Shown here one piece after another: positions 33,101-42,428 of a stretch of 64,000 nt of DNA; the first letter of the stretch is position 1; each line of letters begins with the position of its first letter. Made by a program: the position numbers and the translations under genes. The DNA is taken from the NCBI RefSeq assembly GCF_023757625.1, contig NZ_JALGBZ010000002.1, positions 248,001 through 312,000 on the forward strand, given 5' to 3'. The stretch is from Halomonas sp. S3-1-1. Lineage in GTDB: Bacteria > Pseudomonadota > Gammaproteobacteria > Pseudomonadales > Halomonadaceae. Below the pieces are notes generated by a model that saw only the letters and a list, made by a program, of their open reading frames with translations, searched no databases and was not told the origin of the DNA.

Positions 33101-33859
33101 ATGAATCTTGCGAACAAGATTGCCGTTGTCACCGGAGGTGGTCGAGGTATCGGTTTGGGTATTACCGAGGCCTTACTCGAAAAGGGCGCGCTTGTCCTGA
33201 TTGCCCAGCGCCAGCCGCTGGAGGGCAAACTGGCATCGAACCGCAATGTTGTTTGGGCAGAGGCCGACCTCAGCCATCCAGAAGCCCCGGCACTGATTGC
33301 CAAGGCGGTGGAAGACGCGTTTGGCGGCGTCGATGTGCTGGTCAACAACGCTGGAATGATGTTCGAGGAGACGCTCGAGGAGATGAGCGTGGAGCGCTGG
33401 GATCGCTTGATGGCGATCAATATGCGAGCGCCGGTATTTTTGGCTCAGGCGCTATTGCCACAGATGCGCCAACGAGGTGGCGGTAGCATCGTCAATATTG
33501 GCTCGATCGAGGGGATCGGCGCGAACCCCGGGCACATCGCCTACTGCGGGTCGAAGGCCGCGGTCCATGGATTCACGCGCGCGCTGGCGGTGGACCTTGG
33601 GGATGACGGTATTCGCTGCAACGCCGTCGCACCGGGCTGGATTCACTCCGATCTCAGCGAAAAATACCTGGAAGCCCAGGACGATCCGGAGCAGGCGCGC
33701 ACGGATCTCTTGCGCCTGCACCCGGCAGGGCGTACAGGTAGGCCAAGCGATATCGGCGCGACCGTGGCATTTCTCGCAAGCGATGAAAGTGCCTTCATCA
33801 ATGGGCAAATCATCGTTGTCGATGGCGGTCGTACCGCAAAACTGTCGCTACCGTTTTAA
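33101..33859 (+). CDS. SDR-family NAD(P)-dependent oxidoreductase
   Basis: A 252-residue classical short-chain dehydrogenase. The cofactor motif is TGGGRGIG (11-18), NNAG is at 82-85, and the catalytic set is Ser135, Tyr148 and Lys152 (YCGSK). C-terminal INGQIIVVDGG is the usual end. ATG 33101 is selected because gagg lies 6 bp upstream; longer starts at 33089 and 33008 add atypical residues. The substrate is unknown. With the BCCT carrier and MBL hydrolase alongside, it may belong to catabolism of a transported compound (inference). Confidence 0.88.
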   Translation: MNLANKIAVVTGGGRGIGLGITEALLEKGALVLIAQRQPLEGKLASNRNVVWAEADLSHPEAPALIAKAVEDAFGGVDVLVNNAGMMFEETLEEMSVERWDRLMAINMRAPVFLAQALLPQMRQRGGGSIVNIGSIEGIGANPGHIAYCGSKAAVHGFTRALAVDLGDDGIRCNAVAPGWIHSDLSEKYLEAQDDPEQARTDLLRLHPAGRTGRPSDIGATVAFLASDESAFINGQIIVVDGGRTAKLSLPF

Positions 33860-33997
33860 TGCCCCATGGCCATTATGGGATCAAACCCCCAGCGTTTTGG
33901 GCGGCAGACATTCGCTCGACCCGCGATCGATCACGCCCGCGCCAACACGTTAATACGCCTCTAACATGACGAAACGTTCATCCACAGGAGAGTCATC

Positions 33998-34768
33998 ATG
34001 CACATCAAACAGGTTCGTAACGCCACGCTGCTTATCGAATTCGCCGGTAAAAAGTTTCTCATCGACCCCTACCTGGCCGAGAAGAACGCCTATCCCGGCT
34101 TCGAAGGAACTGCCAATGATCACCTGCGCCACCCCCGCGTCGAGCTGTCTACCCCCATGAGCGAGATCCTCGATGTGGATGCCGTCATCGTGACGCATAC
34201 CCACGACGATCACTGGGACGAAGCCGCACAGCGTCTCGTACCAAAGGATCTGCCGCTGTTCGCTCAGCACGAGCAGGACGCCGATTTGATTCGCAGCCAA
34301 GGGTTTACTGACGTCCGCGTGCTAAGTGAGCAGACGCGCTTCGACGATGTCAGCCTCGTCAAAACGCCCGGTCAACACGGTAGCGACGAGGCGCTAGCGG
34401 CCGTTGGAGAGATTCTGGGCCAAGTGTGTGGCCTCGTGTTCCAGCATCCCGACGAGAAGGTTTTATACCTGGCAGGCGATACCATCTGGAACGAGTATGT
34501 AGCGGCCAACCTCAACAACTACACCCCGGACATTACCGTGCTCAACGCGGGCGATGCGCAGATACCCGGGCTTGGCTCGATCATCATGGGCACGCAAGAC
34601 GTAGCTAAAGTCTACGCGGCGGCCCCTCAGTCGATGCTCATCGCCAGTCACATGGAGACGGTCAACCACTCGGTGTTGACGCGGGCCGAACTGCAGGCGT
34701 TTTCAGCGCAACACGACATGACCGACCGACTGCTGATTCCAGCAGACAACGAAGGCTACGAATTTTGA
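33998..34768 (+). CDS. MBL-fold metal-dependent hydrolase (UlaG-like)
   Basis: A 256-residue metallo-beta-lactamase-fold protein. The zinc-binding motif is THTHDDHWDE, with His67, His69, Asp71 and His72. Further ligands are plausible at His379-region equivalents: GQHGSD, LYLAGDTIW and IASHMETVNH. The opening HIKQVRNATLLIEFAGKKFLID is typical of the UlaG-like branch (lactonases, phosphodiesterases). The ribosome-binding site aggaga lies 7 bp upstream. Its substrate cannot be told from sequence. Confidence 0.85.
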   Translation: MHIKQVRNATLLIEFAGKKFLIDPYLAEKNAYPGFEGTANDHLRHPRVELSTPMSEILDVDAVIVTHTHDDHWDEAAQRLVPKDLPLFAQHEQDADLIRSQGFTDVRVLSEQTRFDDVSLVKTPGQHGSDEALAAVGEILGQVCGLVFQHPDEKVLYLAGDTIWNEYVAANLNNYTPDITVLNAGDAQIPGLGSIIMGTQDVAKVYAAAPQSMLIASHMETVNHSVLTRAELQAFSAQHDMTDRLLIPADNEGYEF

Positions 34769-34989
34769 AAGCACAAGCCAGGTATGGGCGCCGAATACTG
34801 CATGGCGGCGCTCATGGTGAAGTCCATCGACCGAGGTTGGCATAGGCGAGCAGCGGTGGCGTTTAGAGCAAACGCAACGCGACGTTGCGCTTTCAACGCT
34901 TGTTAAGCGCTTTGGTTTGTGGTGGTGAATAAAAATCTCTATCATTCGCTTTACTCAATCGCCCCTTGCTCTTTAACGAGACCGATCAT

Positions 34990-37128
34990 ATGGATTCCAG
35001 GCCCTTTACCGTCGCGCCTTTATCGCTGGCCGTTCGCCGCTCGCTACTCTTTTCTCTGACCGGGGCGCTTTTTACAGCGCCTTTGGCGGCGCTTGCCCAG
35101 GAGCAAGCGGTGAACTTGGGCACCACCACGGTCACCGCCACCGCGCTCAAGGTCGACACACCGGATATCGAAACGCCGCGCTCGATCTCCACCGTCAGCA
35201 GCGAAGCGCTCGACACCCAGGGCGTGCGCACCTTCGATGAGGCCTTTCAGTATCGCTCTGGCGTTACCTCCCAGCCTTATGGTGACGACAACAACGCGGA
35301 CTGGTTTCTGCTGCGCGGTTTTAGCGCCGAAAGCGCGACCTATCAGGATGGCCTGCGCCTGTTTCGTACCGGCGGCTACTTCTGGTGGCTCACCGAAACC
35401 TTTGGCCTCGAGCGGGTCGATCTTCTCAAGGGCCCGGCTTCGATCCTCTACGGCGAGGCGCCTCCGGGCGGGGTGATCAACGCGATCAGCAAACGCCCGA
35501 CCCGTGAGCCCCAGGGCACCATAGAGCTTCAGGCGGGTAATCACGACCACCGCCAGGTGGGAATCGATACCTCGGGCCCGGTGGGCGAAAGCGACGACGT
35601 GCGCTACCGCATGGTCGGGCTTTATCGCGACCGCGAAGGGGAGCTCAACGGCACCGGCAGCGAGCGCTACTACTTCGCGCCGAGCCTGGCCGTCGACTTC
35701 AGCGACGACACCACGGTGACCTTTCTGGCCAGCGTGCAGAAGGACCGCGGCACGCCGACCTCCGGCTTCTTTCCGGCTCAGGGCACCGCGAACGCCACGC
35801 CGCTTGGCCGCATCGACCCGGAAACCAACTACGGCCAGCCGGATTTCGATACCCTCGATCAGCGCCAGACCTCGCTGGGCTACGAGCTCGAGCATCAGAT
35901 CAACGACACCTGGGAGTTCCAGCAAAACGCCCGCTACGCCCATCTCGATCTGGAGCTCAAAAACGTCTACCCGAACTCTTTCGTGACGCCGCCGCGCAGC
36001 ATTTCCCGCGGGGTGATCGACCGCGACGGGGATTACGACGCCTACACCCTGGATAACCGCCTGATTGCGCGCACCTACACCGACAACACCGAGAACACGC
36101 TGCTGCTCGGCGCGGGCTACCAGAAGCTCGATTTGAACTACGTCAACCGTGACAGCTTCCGCACCCTGGGCGACGGCTCGAGCTTCTTTGCCAACATCGA
36201 TACCGTCGATCTCTACCAGCCGGACTACGCAGCGTTCAGCGAACCGGACACCGGCGACCCCACCCGGCACGATCTGAGCCAGCGTCAGTTCGGCTTCTAC
36301 GTGCAGGATCAGCTGCGCGTCGCGGACAACTGGATCTTTCTGGCCGGCGCCCGCTACGACAACGTGAAAAGCTCCGAGGATTTGAGCGACAAAACCGGCC
36401 GCTCTGATCAGGGCTACGACGACGAACAGGTGTCGCTGACCGCCGGCGCCATGTATCTGGGCGACAACGGTATCTCGCCGTACGTGAGCTACAGCGAATC
36501 CTTTACGCCGGTGGCGGGTAGCGGCCCGAGCGGTGAAAGCTACCGGCCGCTGGAAGGCCGCCAGCTCGAAGCCGGGGTCAAGATCGCGCCGTTCGATATC
36601 GACGGCTACGTCACCATCGCCGCCTTCGATGTGGAAGAGGACAACACGCTGATCTCTACCGGCGCGCCGGTACAGGAGCAGGCCGGAGAGCGCCGCTCTC
36701 AGGGCCTGGAAGTGGAGGGCGTGGGCTATCTGACGGATGCGCTGCAGCTCACCGCGGCCTACACCTACACCGATGCGCGTTATGACGTCAGCGACGCCCA
36801 GCAGGACGAGCGCGTGCCGCTGGTGCCGCGCCACGCCGCCTCCGCGCGCCTGGACTACGACGCCAGCCAGTTCGTGCCCGGCGTCTCCGTCGGTGCCGGC
36901 GTGCGCCATGTGGGTGAAAGCGAGCCAAGCCCCGGCAGCAGCGTCGACGGCAGCGTGTCTTCGGCCACCGTGTTCGACGCCGTGGCCAGCTACGACTTCA
37001 ACCCGAACTGGACCGCCCAGGTGAACGTCAACAATCTCACCGATAAGGAGTACGTCAGCGGCTGCGACTTCTACTGCTACTACGGTGCCTCGCGCAGCGT
37101 GATCGGAAGTATTAGCTACCGCTGGTAG
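34990..37128 (+). CDS. TonB-dependent siderophore receptor (FhuA/FpvA-like)
   Basis: A 712-residue outer-membrane receptor. It has a signal peptide ending around ALAQ, then a TonB-box/plug region (LGTTTVTATAL, RSISTVSSEAL). The plug is typical of the ferrichrome-type group, with WFLLRGF, GLERVDLLKGPASILYGE and PPGGVINAISKRP. The barrel ends in the aromatic C-terminal YRW. ATG 34990 is used; TTG 34966 would add eight residues. It stands alone with its own terminator. The preceding 221 bp (34769-34989) contain only a weak Fur-like element (34928-34946, about 10 of 19). Its transport partner may be an ABC importer elsewhere in the window. Confidence 0.92.
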   Translation: MDSRPFTVAPLSLAVRRSLLFSLTGALFTAPLAALAQEQAVNLGTTTVTATALKVDTPDIETPRSISTVSSEALDTQGVRTFDEAFQYRSGVTSQPYGDDNNADWFLLRGFSAESATYQDGLRLFRTGGYFWWLTETFGLERVDLLKGPASILYGEAPPGGVINAISKRPTREPQGTIELQAGNHDHRQVGIDTSGPVGESDDVRYRMVGLYRDREGELNGTGSERYYFAPSLAVDFSDDTTVTFLASVQKDRGTPTSGFFPAQGTANATPLGRIDPETNYGQPDFDTLDQRQTSLGYELEHQINDTWEFQQNARYAHLDLELKNVYPNSFVTPPRSISRGVIDRDGDYDAYTLDNRLIARTYTDNTENTLLLGAGYQKLDLNYVNRDSFRTLGDGSSFFANIDTVDLYQPDYAAFSEPDTGDPTRHDLSQRQFGFYVQDQLRVADNWIFLAGARYDNVKSSEDLSDKTGRSDQGYDDEQVSLTAGAMYLGDNGISPYVSYSESFTPVAGSGPSGESYRPLEGRQLEAGVKIAPFDIDGYVTIAAFDVEEDNTLISTGAPVQEQAGERRSQGLEVEGVGYLTDALQLTAAYTYTDARYDVSDAQQDERVPLVPRHAASARLDYDASQFVPGVSVGAGVRHVGESEPSPGSSVDGSVSSATVFDAVASYDFNPNWTAQVNVNNLTDKEYVSGCDFYCYYGASRSVIGSISYRW

Positions 37129-37146
37129 GATTTTTCACTTGTGCAC

Positions 37147-37174
37147 AAAAAACCCGGCTCAGGCCGGGTTTTTT
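37147..37174 (+). terminator. Intrinsic terminator after FhuA-like receptor
   Basis: The GC stem cccggc / gccggg with loop tcag is flanked by A6 and T6, beginning 19 bp after the stop codon. The following 37175-37424 is AT-rich leader DNA with no gene. Confidence 0.9.
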
Positions 37175-37424
37175 AGTGGGCGGACATTTCTATAAGTTTT
37201 GATGCTCCCTTTTGGCTACTCCTCCAAAACTTATTCTTCCAAGCCCCGGCTTTCATGCAGGGCGTTATTTTCATTCCATTTTTACGCTCCACCGCGTTCA
37301 ACAAGGCTTAGTACCGCGATAAAACTGAGGGTGCTTTTAATTTGAAATGTCTTTAAAAATATTTGACATGTTAAAAATATAAATTCAACCTTCTTAAAAA
37401 ATCTAACATCCTGAAGGTATTTTA

Positions 37425-39248
37425 ATGAGTGACAGTTTTCAGTTTCACCCGGAAGCGTGGATCGAGCATCGTGCGCCACGTTTTAAGGGCCAGCGCCTTT
37501 CTTCTCGCTATTTGATGATGCAAGACGGCACGCGGATCGCCGTCGATGTGCACCTGCCTGGTAATGAAGAAGCCGGCGAACGCTTTCCCGTAGTCGCCTT
37601 CTTTACGCCTTATTACCGGCGCATGAAGCTGACGCCCGATGCGCCTCAGGATTTGGAGGATTGCCCCAATATCGGCGTGTTTCGTTCGCTGCTGCTGGCG
37701 CGCGGGTACGCGCTGGTTGCCGTCGACGTACGTGGCAGCGGTGCATCCTTTGGCGTCAGGACCGGGCTTCGTTCGCCCAAGGAGCGCACGGACTACCTGG
37801 AAATCGTCGAGTGGATCAATGCTCAGGCGTGGTGTAGTGGGTCGATCGGCGTTACGGGTATCTCGTATCTAGGGGCGGCGGCGGATTTCACCGCGTCCTG
37901 GGCGCACCCGGCAGTCAAGGCGATCGTGCCTCACTCGGCGGTATGGGATACCTGGTCCAACCAGCTCTATCCCGGCGGGGTCATGTGCCGGCGGCTGGTC
38001 AAAGAGTACGGCAATCTAATGGACGCACTGGACGATGACGCAGCCGAAGATCGGAACAAGTTTCCCTATTTCAGTGGCACTCACTACGATGGCCCAGCGC
38101 CAGTTGATGAAGATACCGACGGCATCTTGCTAGCCGAAGCGCTCGAGGCGCACAAAGCCAATTTCGATATGGCCGACTTCGTCCACCAACTGACCTTTCG
38201 CGACCGAGCGCTGCATACCGACCCGGATTTCAGCTCGGCGATCATTAGCCCTTACTACTACGCCAATCGTGATGCAGATAGCCAAACTGCGGTTTACACA
38301 ATTTCGGGCTGGATGGATGGCCACTACGCCAAGGGGGCGGCTCTGCGCTACCAGTGGCAGCAAAATCCGAACAAACGTCTGCTTCTGGGCGCTTGGGATC
38401 ACGGAGCACGCACCGGCGCAAGCCCCTATCGCCATGACCCGCAGCCTCAAGCAAAACCTTTGGCCGAGACGCTGCGCTTCTTCGACGAGCACCTGATGGG
38501 GATCGCGACCGGCCTCAAAGACGAGCTTCCGGTTCACTACTACACGGTTGGCGAGGAGCGCTGGAAAGCCGCTTCGGAGTGGCCGCCCTGTGACATCCGG
38601 TGGCACACGCTCTATTTCCAGCCGAATAGCGGTCTGGCGGCCGAAAAACCGCAGGCGCTGGATGTTGCGGACCACTACACCGGCGACTATCGCTGCGGAA
38701 CAGGCAATCAGTCACGCTACAACCGCTTGTACGCGCAGAACGTGGAGGGGTATTACGCCGACTGGGACGGGCGCGATCAGACCATGCTGAGCTACACCAC
38801 CAGCGTACTGGACGCCGACATGGAGTTGACCGGCCACCCCGTCGTGCGGCTGCACATTGAAAGCGATACCCAAGACTGCGCGCTGTTCGTGTATATCGAA
38901 GATATCGATGATAAGGGCAAGGCAAGATACGTGACCGAAGGCGTGTTTCGGGCACTTCACCGCCGCGTTGCCCCGGCGCATCCTAACTTGCCTCCGCTAG
39001 GGCCAGAACACAGCTTCAACGAGCGGGATGCACGCTATCTCATCCCAGGGGAGTACAGCGAAGTGGCTTTTGATCTGCTGCCCACTTCCTGGCTTTTCAA
39101 GGCGGGCCACCGCCTGCGCGTCGCCATTTCCTTGGCCGATAGCGATCACTTTTCGCGCATTCCCGATGGCGTGGTACCCACGATCCACGTCGGCCGCAGT
39201 CAGCATCGCGCCTCGGCTATCGAGCTTCCGCTCATGCCACGCGAGTGA
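37425..39248 (+). CDS. CocE/NonD-family serine hydrolase
   Basis: A 607-residue alpha/beta hydrolase of the X-Pro dipeptidyl-peptidase/CocE class, which cleaves esters or amides. The N-terminal FPVVAFFTPYYRR and VDVRGSGASFG shape the oxyanion region. The nucleophile is Ser147 in GISYLG. The C-terminal jelly-roll domain (LSYTTSVLDADMELTGHPV onward) matches the family. No signal peptide is seen, so it is cytoplasmic. The start has gaagg upstream. It is followed by a short-chain fatty acid carrier and a GntR regulator, which suggests it processes acyl compounds whose short-chain acids are imported or exported (inference). Confidence 0.88.
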   Translation: MSDSFQFHPEAWIEHRAPRFKGQRLSSRYLMMQDGTRIAVDVHLPGNEEAGERFPVVAFFTPYYRRMKLTPDAPQDLEDCPNIGVFRSLLLARGYALVAVDVRGSGASFGVRTGLRSPKERTDYLEIVEWINAQAWCSGSIGVTGISYLGAAADFTASWAHPAVKAIVPHSAVWDTWSNQLYPGGVMCRRLVKEYGNLMDALDDDAAEDRNKFPYFSGTHYDGPAPVDEDTDGILLAEALEAHKANFDMADFVHQLTFRDRALHTDPDFSSAIISPYYYANRDADSQTAVYTISGWMDGHYAKGAALRYQWQQNPNKRLLLGAWDHGARTGASPYRHDPQPQAKPLAETLRFFDEHLMGIATGLKDELPVHYYTVGEERWKAASEWPPCDIRWHTLYFQPNSGLAAEKPQALDVADHYTGDYRCGTGNQSRYNRLYAQNVEGYYADWDGRDQTMLSYTTSVLDADMELTGHPVVRLHIESDTQDCALFVYIEDIDDKGKARYVTEGVFRALHRRVAPAHPNLPPLGPEHSFNERDARYLIPGEYSEVAFDLLPTSWLFKAGHRLRVAISLADSDHFSRIPDGVVPTIHVGRSQHRASAIELPLMPRE

Positions 39249-39356
39249 TACTCGCTCATAACAAAGTGCCGCGCTTTGACTGGGCACGCTAATCGACGGC
39301 TGCAAAAAACGCCCAACTGCAAAAAGCTCTAAAACAAACCAACAGGGTACTCAACG

Positions 39357-40673
39357 ATGCAAACATTAACGCGATACTGTCTGAGATTCGTGCAGACCTG
39401 CCTACCCAATGCGCTACTGCTGGCCATGGCGCTTAGTGTGGTCGTGTTCATGATGGGCGTTTTGCTAGAAGGCCAAAGCGCTACCACCATGCTCAATGGA
39501 TGGGGCGACGGCTTCTCCAACCTTTATCGATTCGCGATGCAAATGTCGCTGATTCTGCTGACCGGTTTCGTCATCGCCAAGACGCCAATCGTCGCCAGAA
39601 TGATCGACCGTCTCGCCTCCATGCCGACGTCGCCAGGCCAAGCCGCCGGGGTCGTGGCCGTAGTTTCCATGGTCACGTTCTACGTCAACTGGGGTTTCGG
39701 GATGATCGTGGGCGCATTTTTGGCGCGTGAAATGGCTCGGCGCGTGCCCGGGCTTCATTTCCCCCTAGCCGTGGCTGCCGCCTATTCCGGTGAAATTATC
39801 CGTGGCACCACCGCCTCCATTCCGCTGCTGATGGCCTCGGAAGGCAACTTCATGCAGGACGTAGTGGGCGTAATTCCGATCACCGAAACGCTCTACGCTT
39901 GGTGGAACGTAGGGCTTTCGGTGATCCTTCTATTCCTGCTGTATTTCGTGTTTTCGCGCATTAAACCCGAAGCCGATGAAATCGTGCAGTACCAAGGCGA
40001 ACCGCTGGACAATACGGTTGAGCAGGTCGATACCAGTCAAATGCCTTGGGCCGAAAAACTCGAGCATTACCGCTTGCCCAACCTGGTGATGGCGCTGCTA
40101 CCCATCGGCTACCTGATCATCAACTTCCAGGAATTAGGATTCACCCTAAGTCTGAATCTGGTGATTTTAATTTTCTTGGCCGTGGGGCTCATCTTGCAGC
40201 CGAGTCCGGCAAGTCTGGGCGCGGCGGTCAAGGAGGGCATTCTTGCCTGCCGCGGTATCATTATCCAGTTCCCGCTCTATGCTGGTATTGCCGGCATGGT
40301 GCAGGTGTCGGGGCTGGCGGACAGCATGGCTGGCTGGTTTGTCGAAATCGCCAATGTTCACACCTTCCCGGTCGTGACCTTCATCTCCGCGGGTATTGTA
40401 AATATCTTCATTCCTTCCGGCGGCGGCCAGTGGGCGATCCAGGGTCCCATTATGCTTGAAGCTGCGCAGCGCTTGGGCGCCGATATCCCGCAAACAATTA
40501 TGGCATTCACTTGGGGCGATGCCTGGACCAACCAGATGCAGCCTTTCTGGGCGCTGCCGCTTTTGGGCGTGGCCGGGCTTTCCGCTCGCGACATCATGGG
40601 TTACTGCGTTATGTGGACCTTGATATGCGGTGCCACCATTATGTCCGTCTTCGTGGTGCTGTCGCTGCTTTGA
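39357..40673 (+). CDS. atoE: Short-chain fatty acid transporter, AtoE family
   Basis: A 438-residue inner-membrane carrier with many hydrophobic segments. Family-typical sequence includes FVQTCLPNALLLAMALS at the N-terminus, FYVNWGFGMIVGAFLARE near residue 105, and IFIPSGGGQWAIQGPIML near residue 355. E. coli AtoE moves short-chain fatty acids such as acetoacetate or butyrate. It lies 108 bp after the CocE-type hydrolase on the same strand and before a GntR regulator. Confidence 0.88.
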   Translation: MQTLTRYCLRFVQTCLPNALLLAMALSVVVFMMGVLLEGQSATTMLNGWGDGFSNLYRFAMQMSLILLTGFVIAKTPIVARMIDRLASMPTSPGQAAGVVAVVSMVTFYVNWGFGMIVGAFLAREMARRVPGLHFPLAVAAAYSGEIIRGTTASIPLLMASEGNFMQDVVGVIPITETLYAWWNVGLSVILLFLLYFVFSRIKPEADEIVQYQGEPLDNTVEQVDTSQMPWAEKLEHYRLPNLVMALLPIGYLIINFQELGFTLSLNLVILIFLAVGLILQPSPASLGAAVKEGILACRGIIIQFPLYAGIAGMVQVSGLADSMAGWFVEIANVHTFPVVTFISAGIVNIFIPSGGGQWAIQGPIMLEAAQRLGADIPQTIMAFTWGDAWTNQMQPFWALPLLGVAGLSARDIMGYCVMWTLICGATIMSVFVVLSLL

Positions 40674-40759
40674 ATCGTTTCGAAAACCAGGCTAGATGAT
40701 AAACTAAGGTGGTGTCTCGGGTTTCCGGACACCGCCTTGCTTTTAACATGGAACGTTTC

Positions 40760-41440
40760 ATGGCTCCCAAGAAGAAAGTCAGCCTGAATGCTCAAGCCTT
40801 CGATATTATCAAGCGCGATATCATTGCCTGCCGTTTGAGGCCGGGGACGACCATCACCGAGGTGTGGTTGACCGAGCACTACGCGTTTGGAAAGGCGGCG
40901 ATTCGCCATGCTTTGACGCGACTGGCCCAGCAAGGGTTAGCCGTCAATCACGGCCGTCTTGGCTATACCGTTGCCCCGATCACCCTTAAGGGCATTCGCG
41001 AAAGCTATCAGGCCAGGCGCCTGCTCGAGCCTGAACTATGCCGGTTAGCGGCGGGCAGACTGGATAAGGAAACGCTCAGCGCTCTTCAGGAGTGCAGCCA
41101 AGCGACCTATGACCGCCACAGCACTGCCGAAATGATCGACTACTCCTATGCTAACCATCGGTTTCACAGCCTGATCGCGCGCGCCGCTGGCAATCAGCGC
41201 CTAGCGCGGCTCATTGAGGAGCTATCGGAAGATCATATGCGCATTGCCTACGTTAGCATGGTGTATGGGCAAAGCGATGGCTATTGGAGCGAAGAGCACG
41301 CCGAGCTTGTCAGCGCACTCAAAAAAGGCCAAGGCGATATCGCCGCCCGGCTGATGGATGAGCATTTGAAGCGCGGCGAACAAGCGATTATGCAGGCCGT
41401 ACTGGAATTGCCCGATTTGCTGGAAACCGCCATCGGCTAA
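40760..41440 (+). CDS. GntR-family regulator (FCD/FadR-type effector domain)
   Basis: A 226-residue regulator. The N-terminal winged helix runs from LNAQAFDIIKRDIIACRLRP to LARLAQQGLA-like sequence (about residues 8-70). The all-helical FCD domain follows, with metal-ligand-type His residues in YANHRFHSLIARAAGN and ALKKGQGDIAARLMDEHL. ATG 40760 is preferred; 40748 and 40709 are possible. It probably controls the hydrolase/AtoE genes just upstream in response to an organic acid. Confidence 0.85.
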   Translation: MAPKKKVSLNAQAFDIIKRDIIACRLRPGTTITEVWLTEHYAFGKAAIRHALTRLAQQGLAVNHGRLGYTVAPITLKGIRESYQARRLLEPELCRLAAGRLDKETLSALQECSQATYDRHSTAEMIDYSYANHRFHSLIARAAGNQRLARLIEELSEDHMRIAYVSMVYGQSDGYWSEEHAELVSALKKGQGDIAARLMDEHLKRGEQAIMQAVLELPDLLETAIG

Positions 41441-41470
41441 TGAGGCTTATCACGCTGCAATCGCTACATC

Positions 41471-41497
41471 GCGATGTTTACTCGTCGCGTTTTTTTG
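41471..41497 (+). terminator. Intrinsic terminator after GntR gene
   Basis: A six-pair stem gcgatg / cgtcgc (one G-U) is followed by gttttttt. It is placed between the convergent GntR and sucrase/ferredoxin-like genes. Confidence 0.6.
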
Positions 41498-41519
41498 TGG
41501 GTTTAGATGTGGATATCCA

Positions 41520-42428
41520 TCAACCGTTAATGGCCTCAATGCGGGTAGCCTGCCACACGAAGCTTTCCGTGGGCCCCTGGTCGAGATCGGCGCAGGTGTC
41601 GACGCGTAAAAGCGCGACGCTCTGGCACTGCACCTCGAACGTGGTGGTATGTTCGGCCTGCTGGCACTGCCAGCGAAGCGTGCGCTGCTGTTCGTCGCCC
41701 TGATCGTCGGTCAGCGTCAGTTGGGAAAAGGGCGCCTCAAACTCAAGGCGTTCAAGCAGCGCCACCTCGGCGCACTGCTGGGCCGGGGTAAGCCGCGAAT
41801 CGCCCCGGTAGCCGGGCAGAAACCGCCGCCCGCTGGCCTCAGTGCGCAGAAAGGGCAGCACCTGCTCGGGGCGAAGGCGCCCGTACTTGCGCACATGGGG
41901 CAGCACGATGAGGCTGGCGGCCAAACGGCACCCGCCCAGGTGGCTGCTTTCCCATACATCGAAAGGCAGGGCGTGCTCCAAAACGGCGGCGGCCAGCGCC
42001 TTGTAGGTGCGGTAGCCGTATTTCGCGCAGCACTTGTCCTTCTTGCCGTGAGTGCAGCACAGAATCAGGTCGGCTTCCGGCGGCGCCTGCTCCCACTTGG
42101 CAAGCGAATGGCCCTCGCGCCACCGGTCGAGAAAGCGGGGCAGCTCATCGCGCGCCACGTTGAAGCGGCGGCGTTCCGGCATCAGAAATATCTGATGGCA
42201 GGTGGCGTCCTGTGCCCGGCGGTGAATCAGGTTGACCCGCCGGCCAGCGGCGGCGATCTCGTCCAACTGCGTTTTCAGCGAATCCGCCATGTCGCTTGCG
42301 TGGCGCAGGTTGCGCTGCCACTTGGCGCGGGGCCAGCTGATCAGCAGGTTCTGCTCGGCGTGGGCGGCGCTGCCCGCCAGCGGGTCGTGCTGCTGCTGGC
42401 TCAGCTCGGCGCAAAAGGTGTGGGTCAT
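41520..42428 (-). CDS. Sucrase/ferredoxin-like (thioredoxin-fold 2Fe-2S) protein, candidate siderophore reductase
   Basis: A 302-residue protein of the sucrase/ferredoxin-like family. A thioredoxin-fold ferredoxin motif CCTHGKKDKCC lies at 124-134, and ESSHLGGCRLAA with Cys167 follows, giving cysteines suited to a 2Fe-2S cluster. It is coupled by a 4-bp overlap to the upstream siderophore ATPase. This suggests reduction of imported ferric siderophore in the cytoplasm to release iron (inference). Confidence 0.75.
   Translation of the reverse strand: MTHTFCAELSQQQHDPLAGSAAHAEQNLLISWPRAKWQRNLRHASDMADSLKTQLDEIAAAGRRVNLIHRRAQDATCHQIFLMPERRRFNVARDELPRFLDRWREGHSLAKWEQAPPEADLILCCTHGKKDKCCAKYGYRTYKALAAAVLEHALPFDVWESSHLGGCRLAASLIVLPHVRKYGRLRPEQVLPFLRTEASGRRFLPGYRGDSRLTPAQQCAEVALLERLEFEAPFSQLTLTDDQGDEQQRTLRWQCQQAEHTTTFEVQCQSVALLRVDTCADLDQGPTESFVWQATRIEAING

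Noticed and set aside
34873-34889. Hairpin cgcaacg / cgttgcg after the MBL-fold gene
   Set aside because: It is followed only by ctttc, without a real T-tract, and is too far from the stop codon to be called a terminator with confidence.
35044-36909. 621-codon minus-strand frame
   Set aside because: It lies wholly antisense to the FhuA-like receptor and shows no domain motif.
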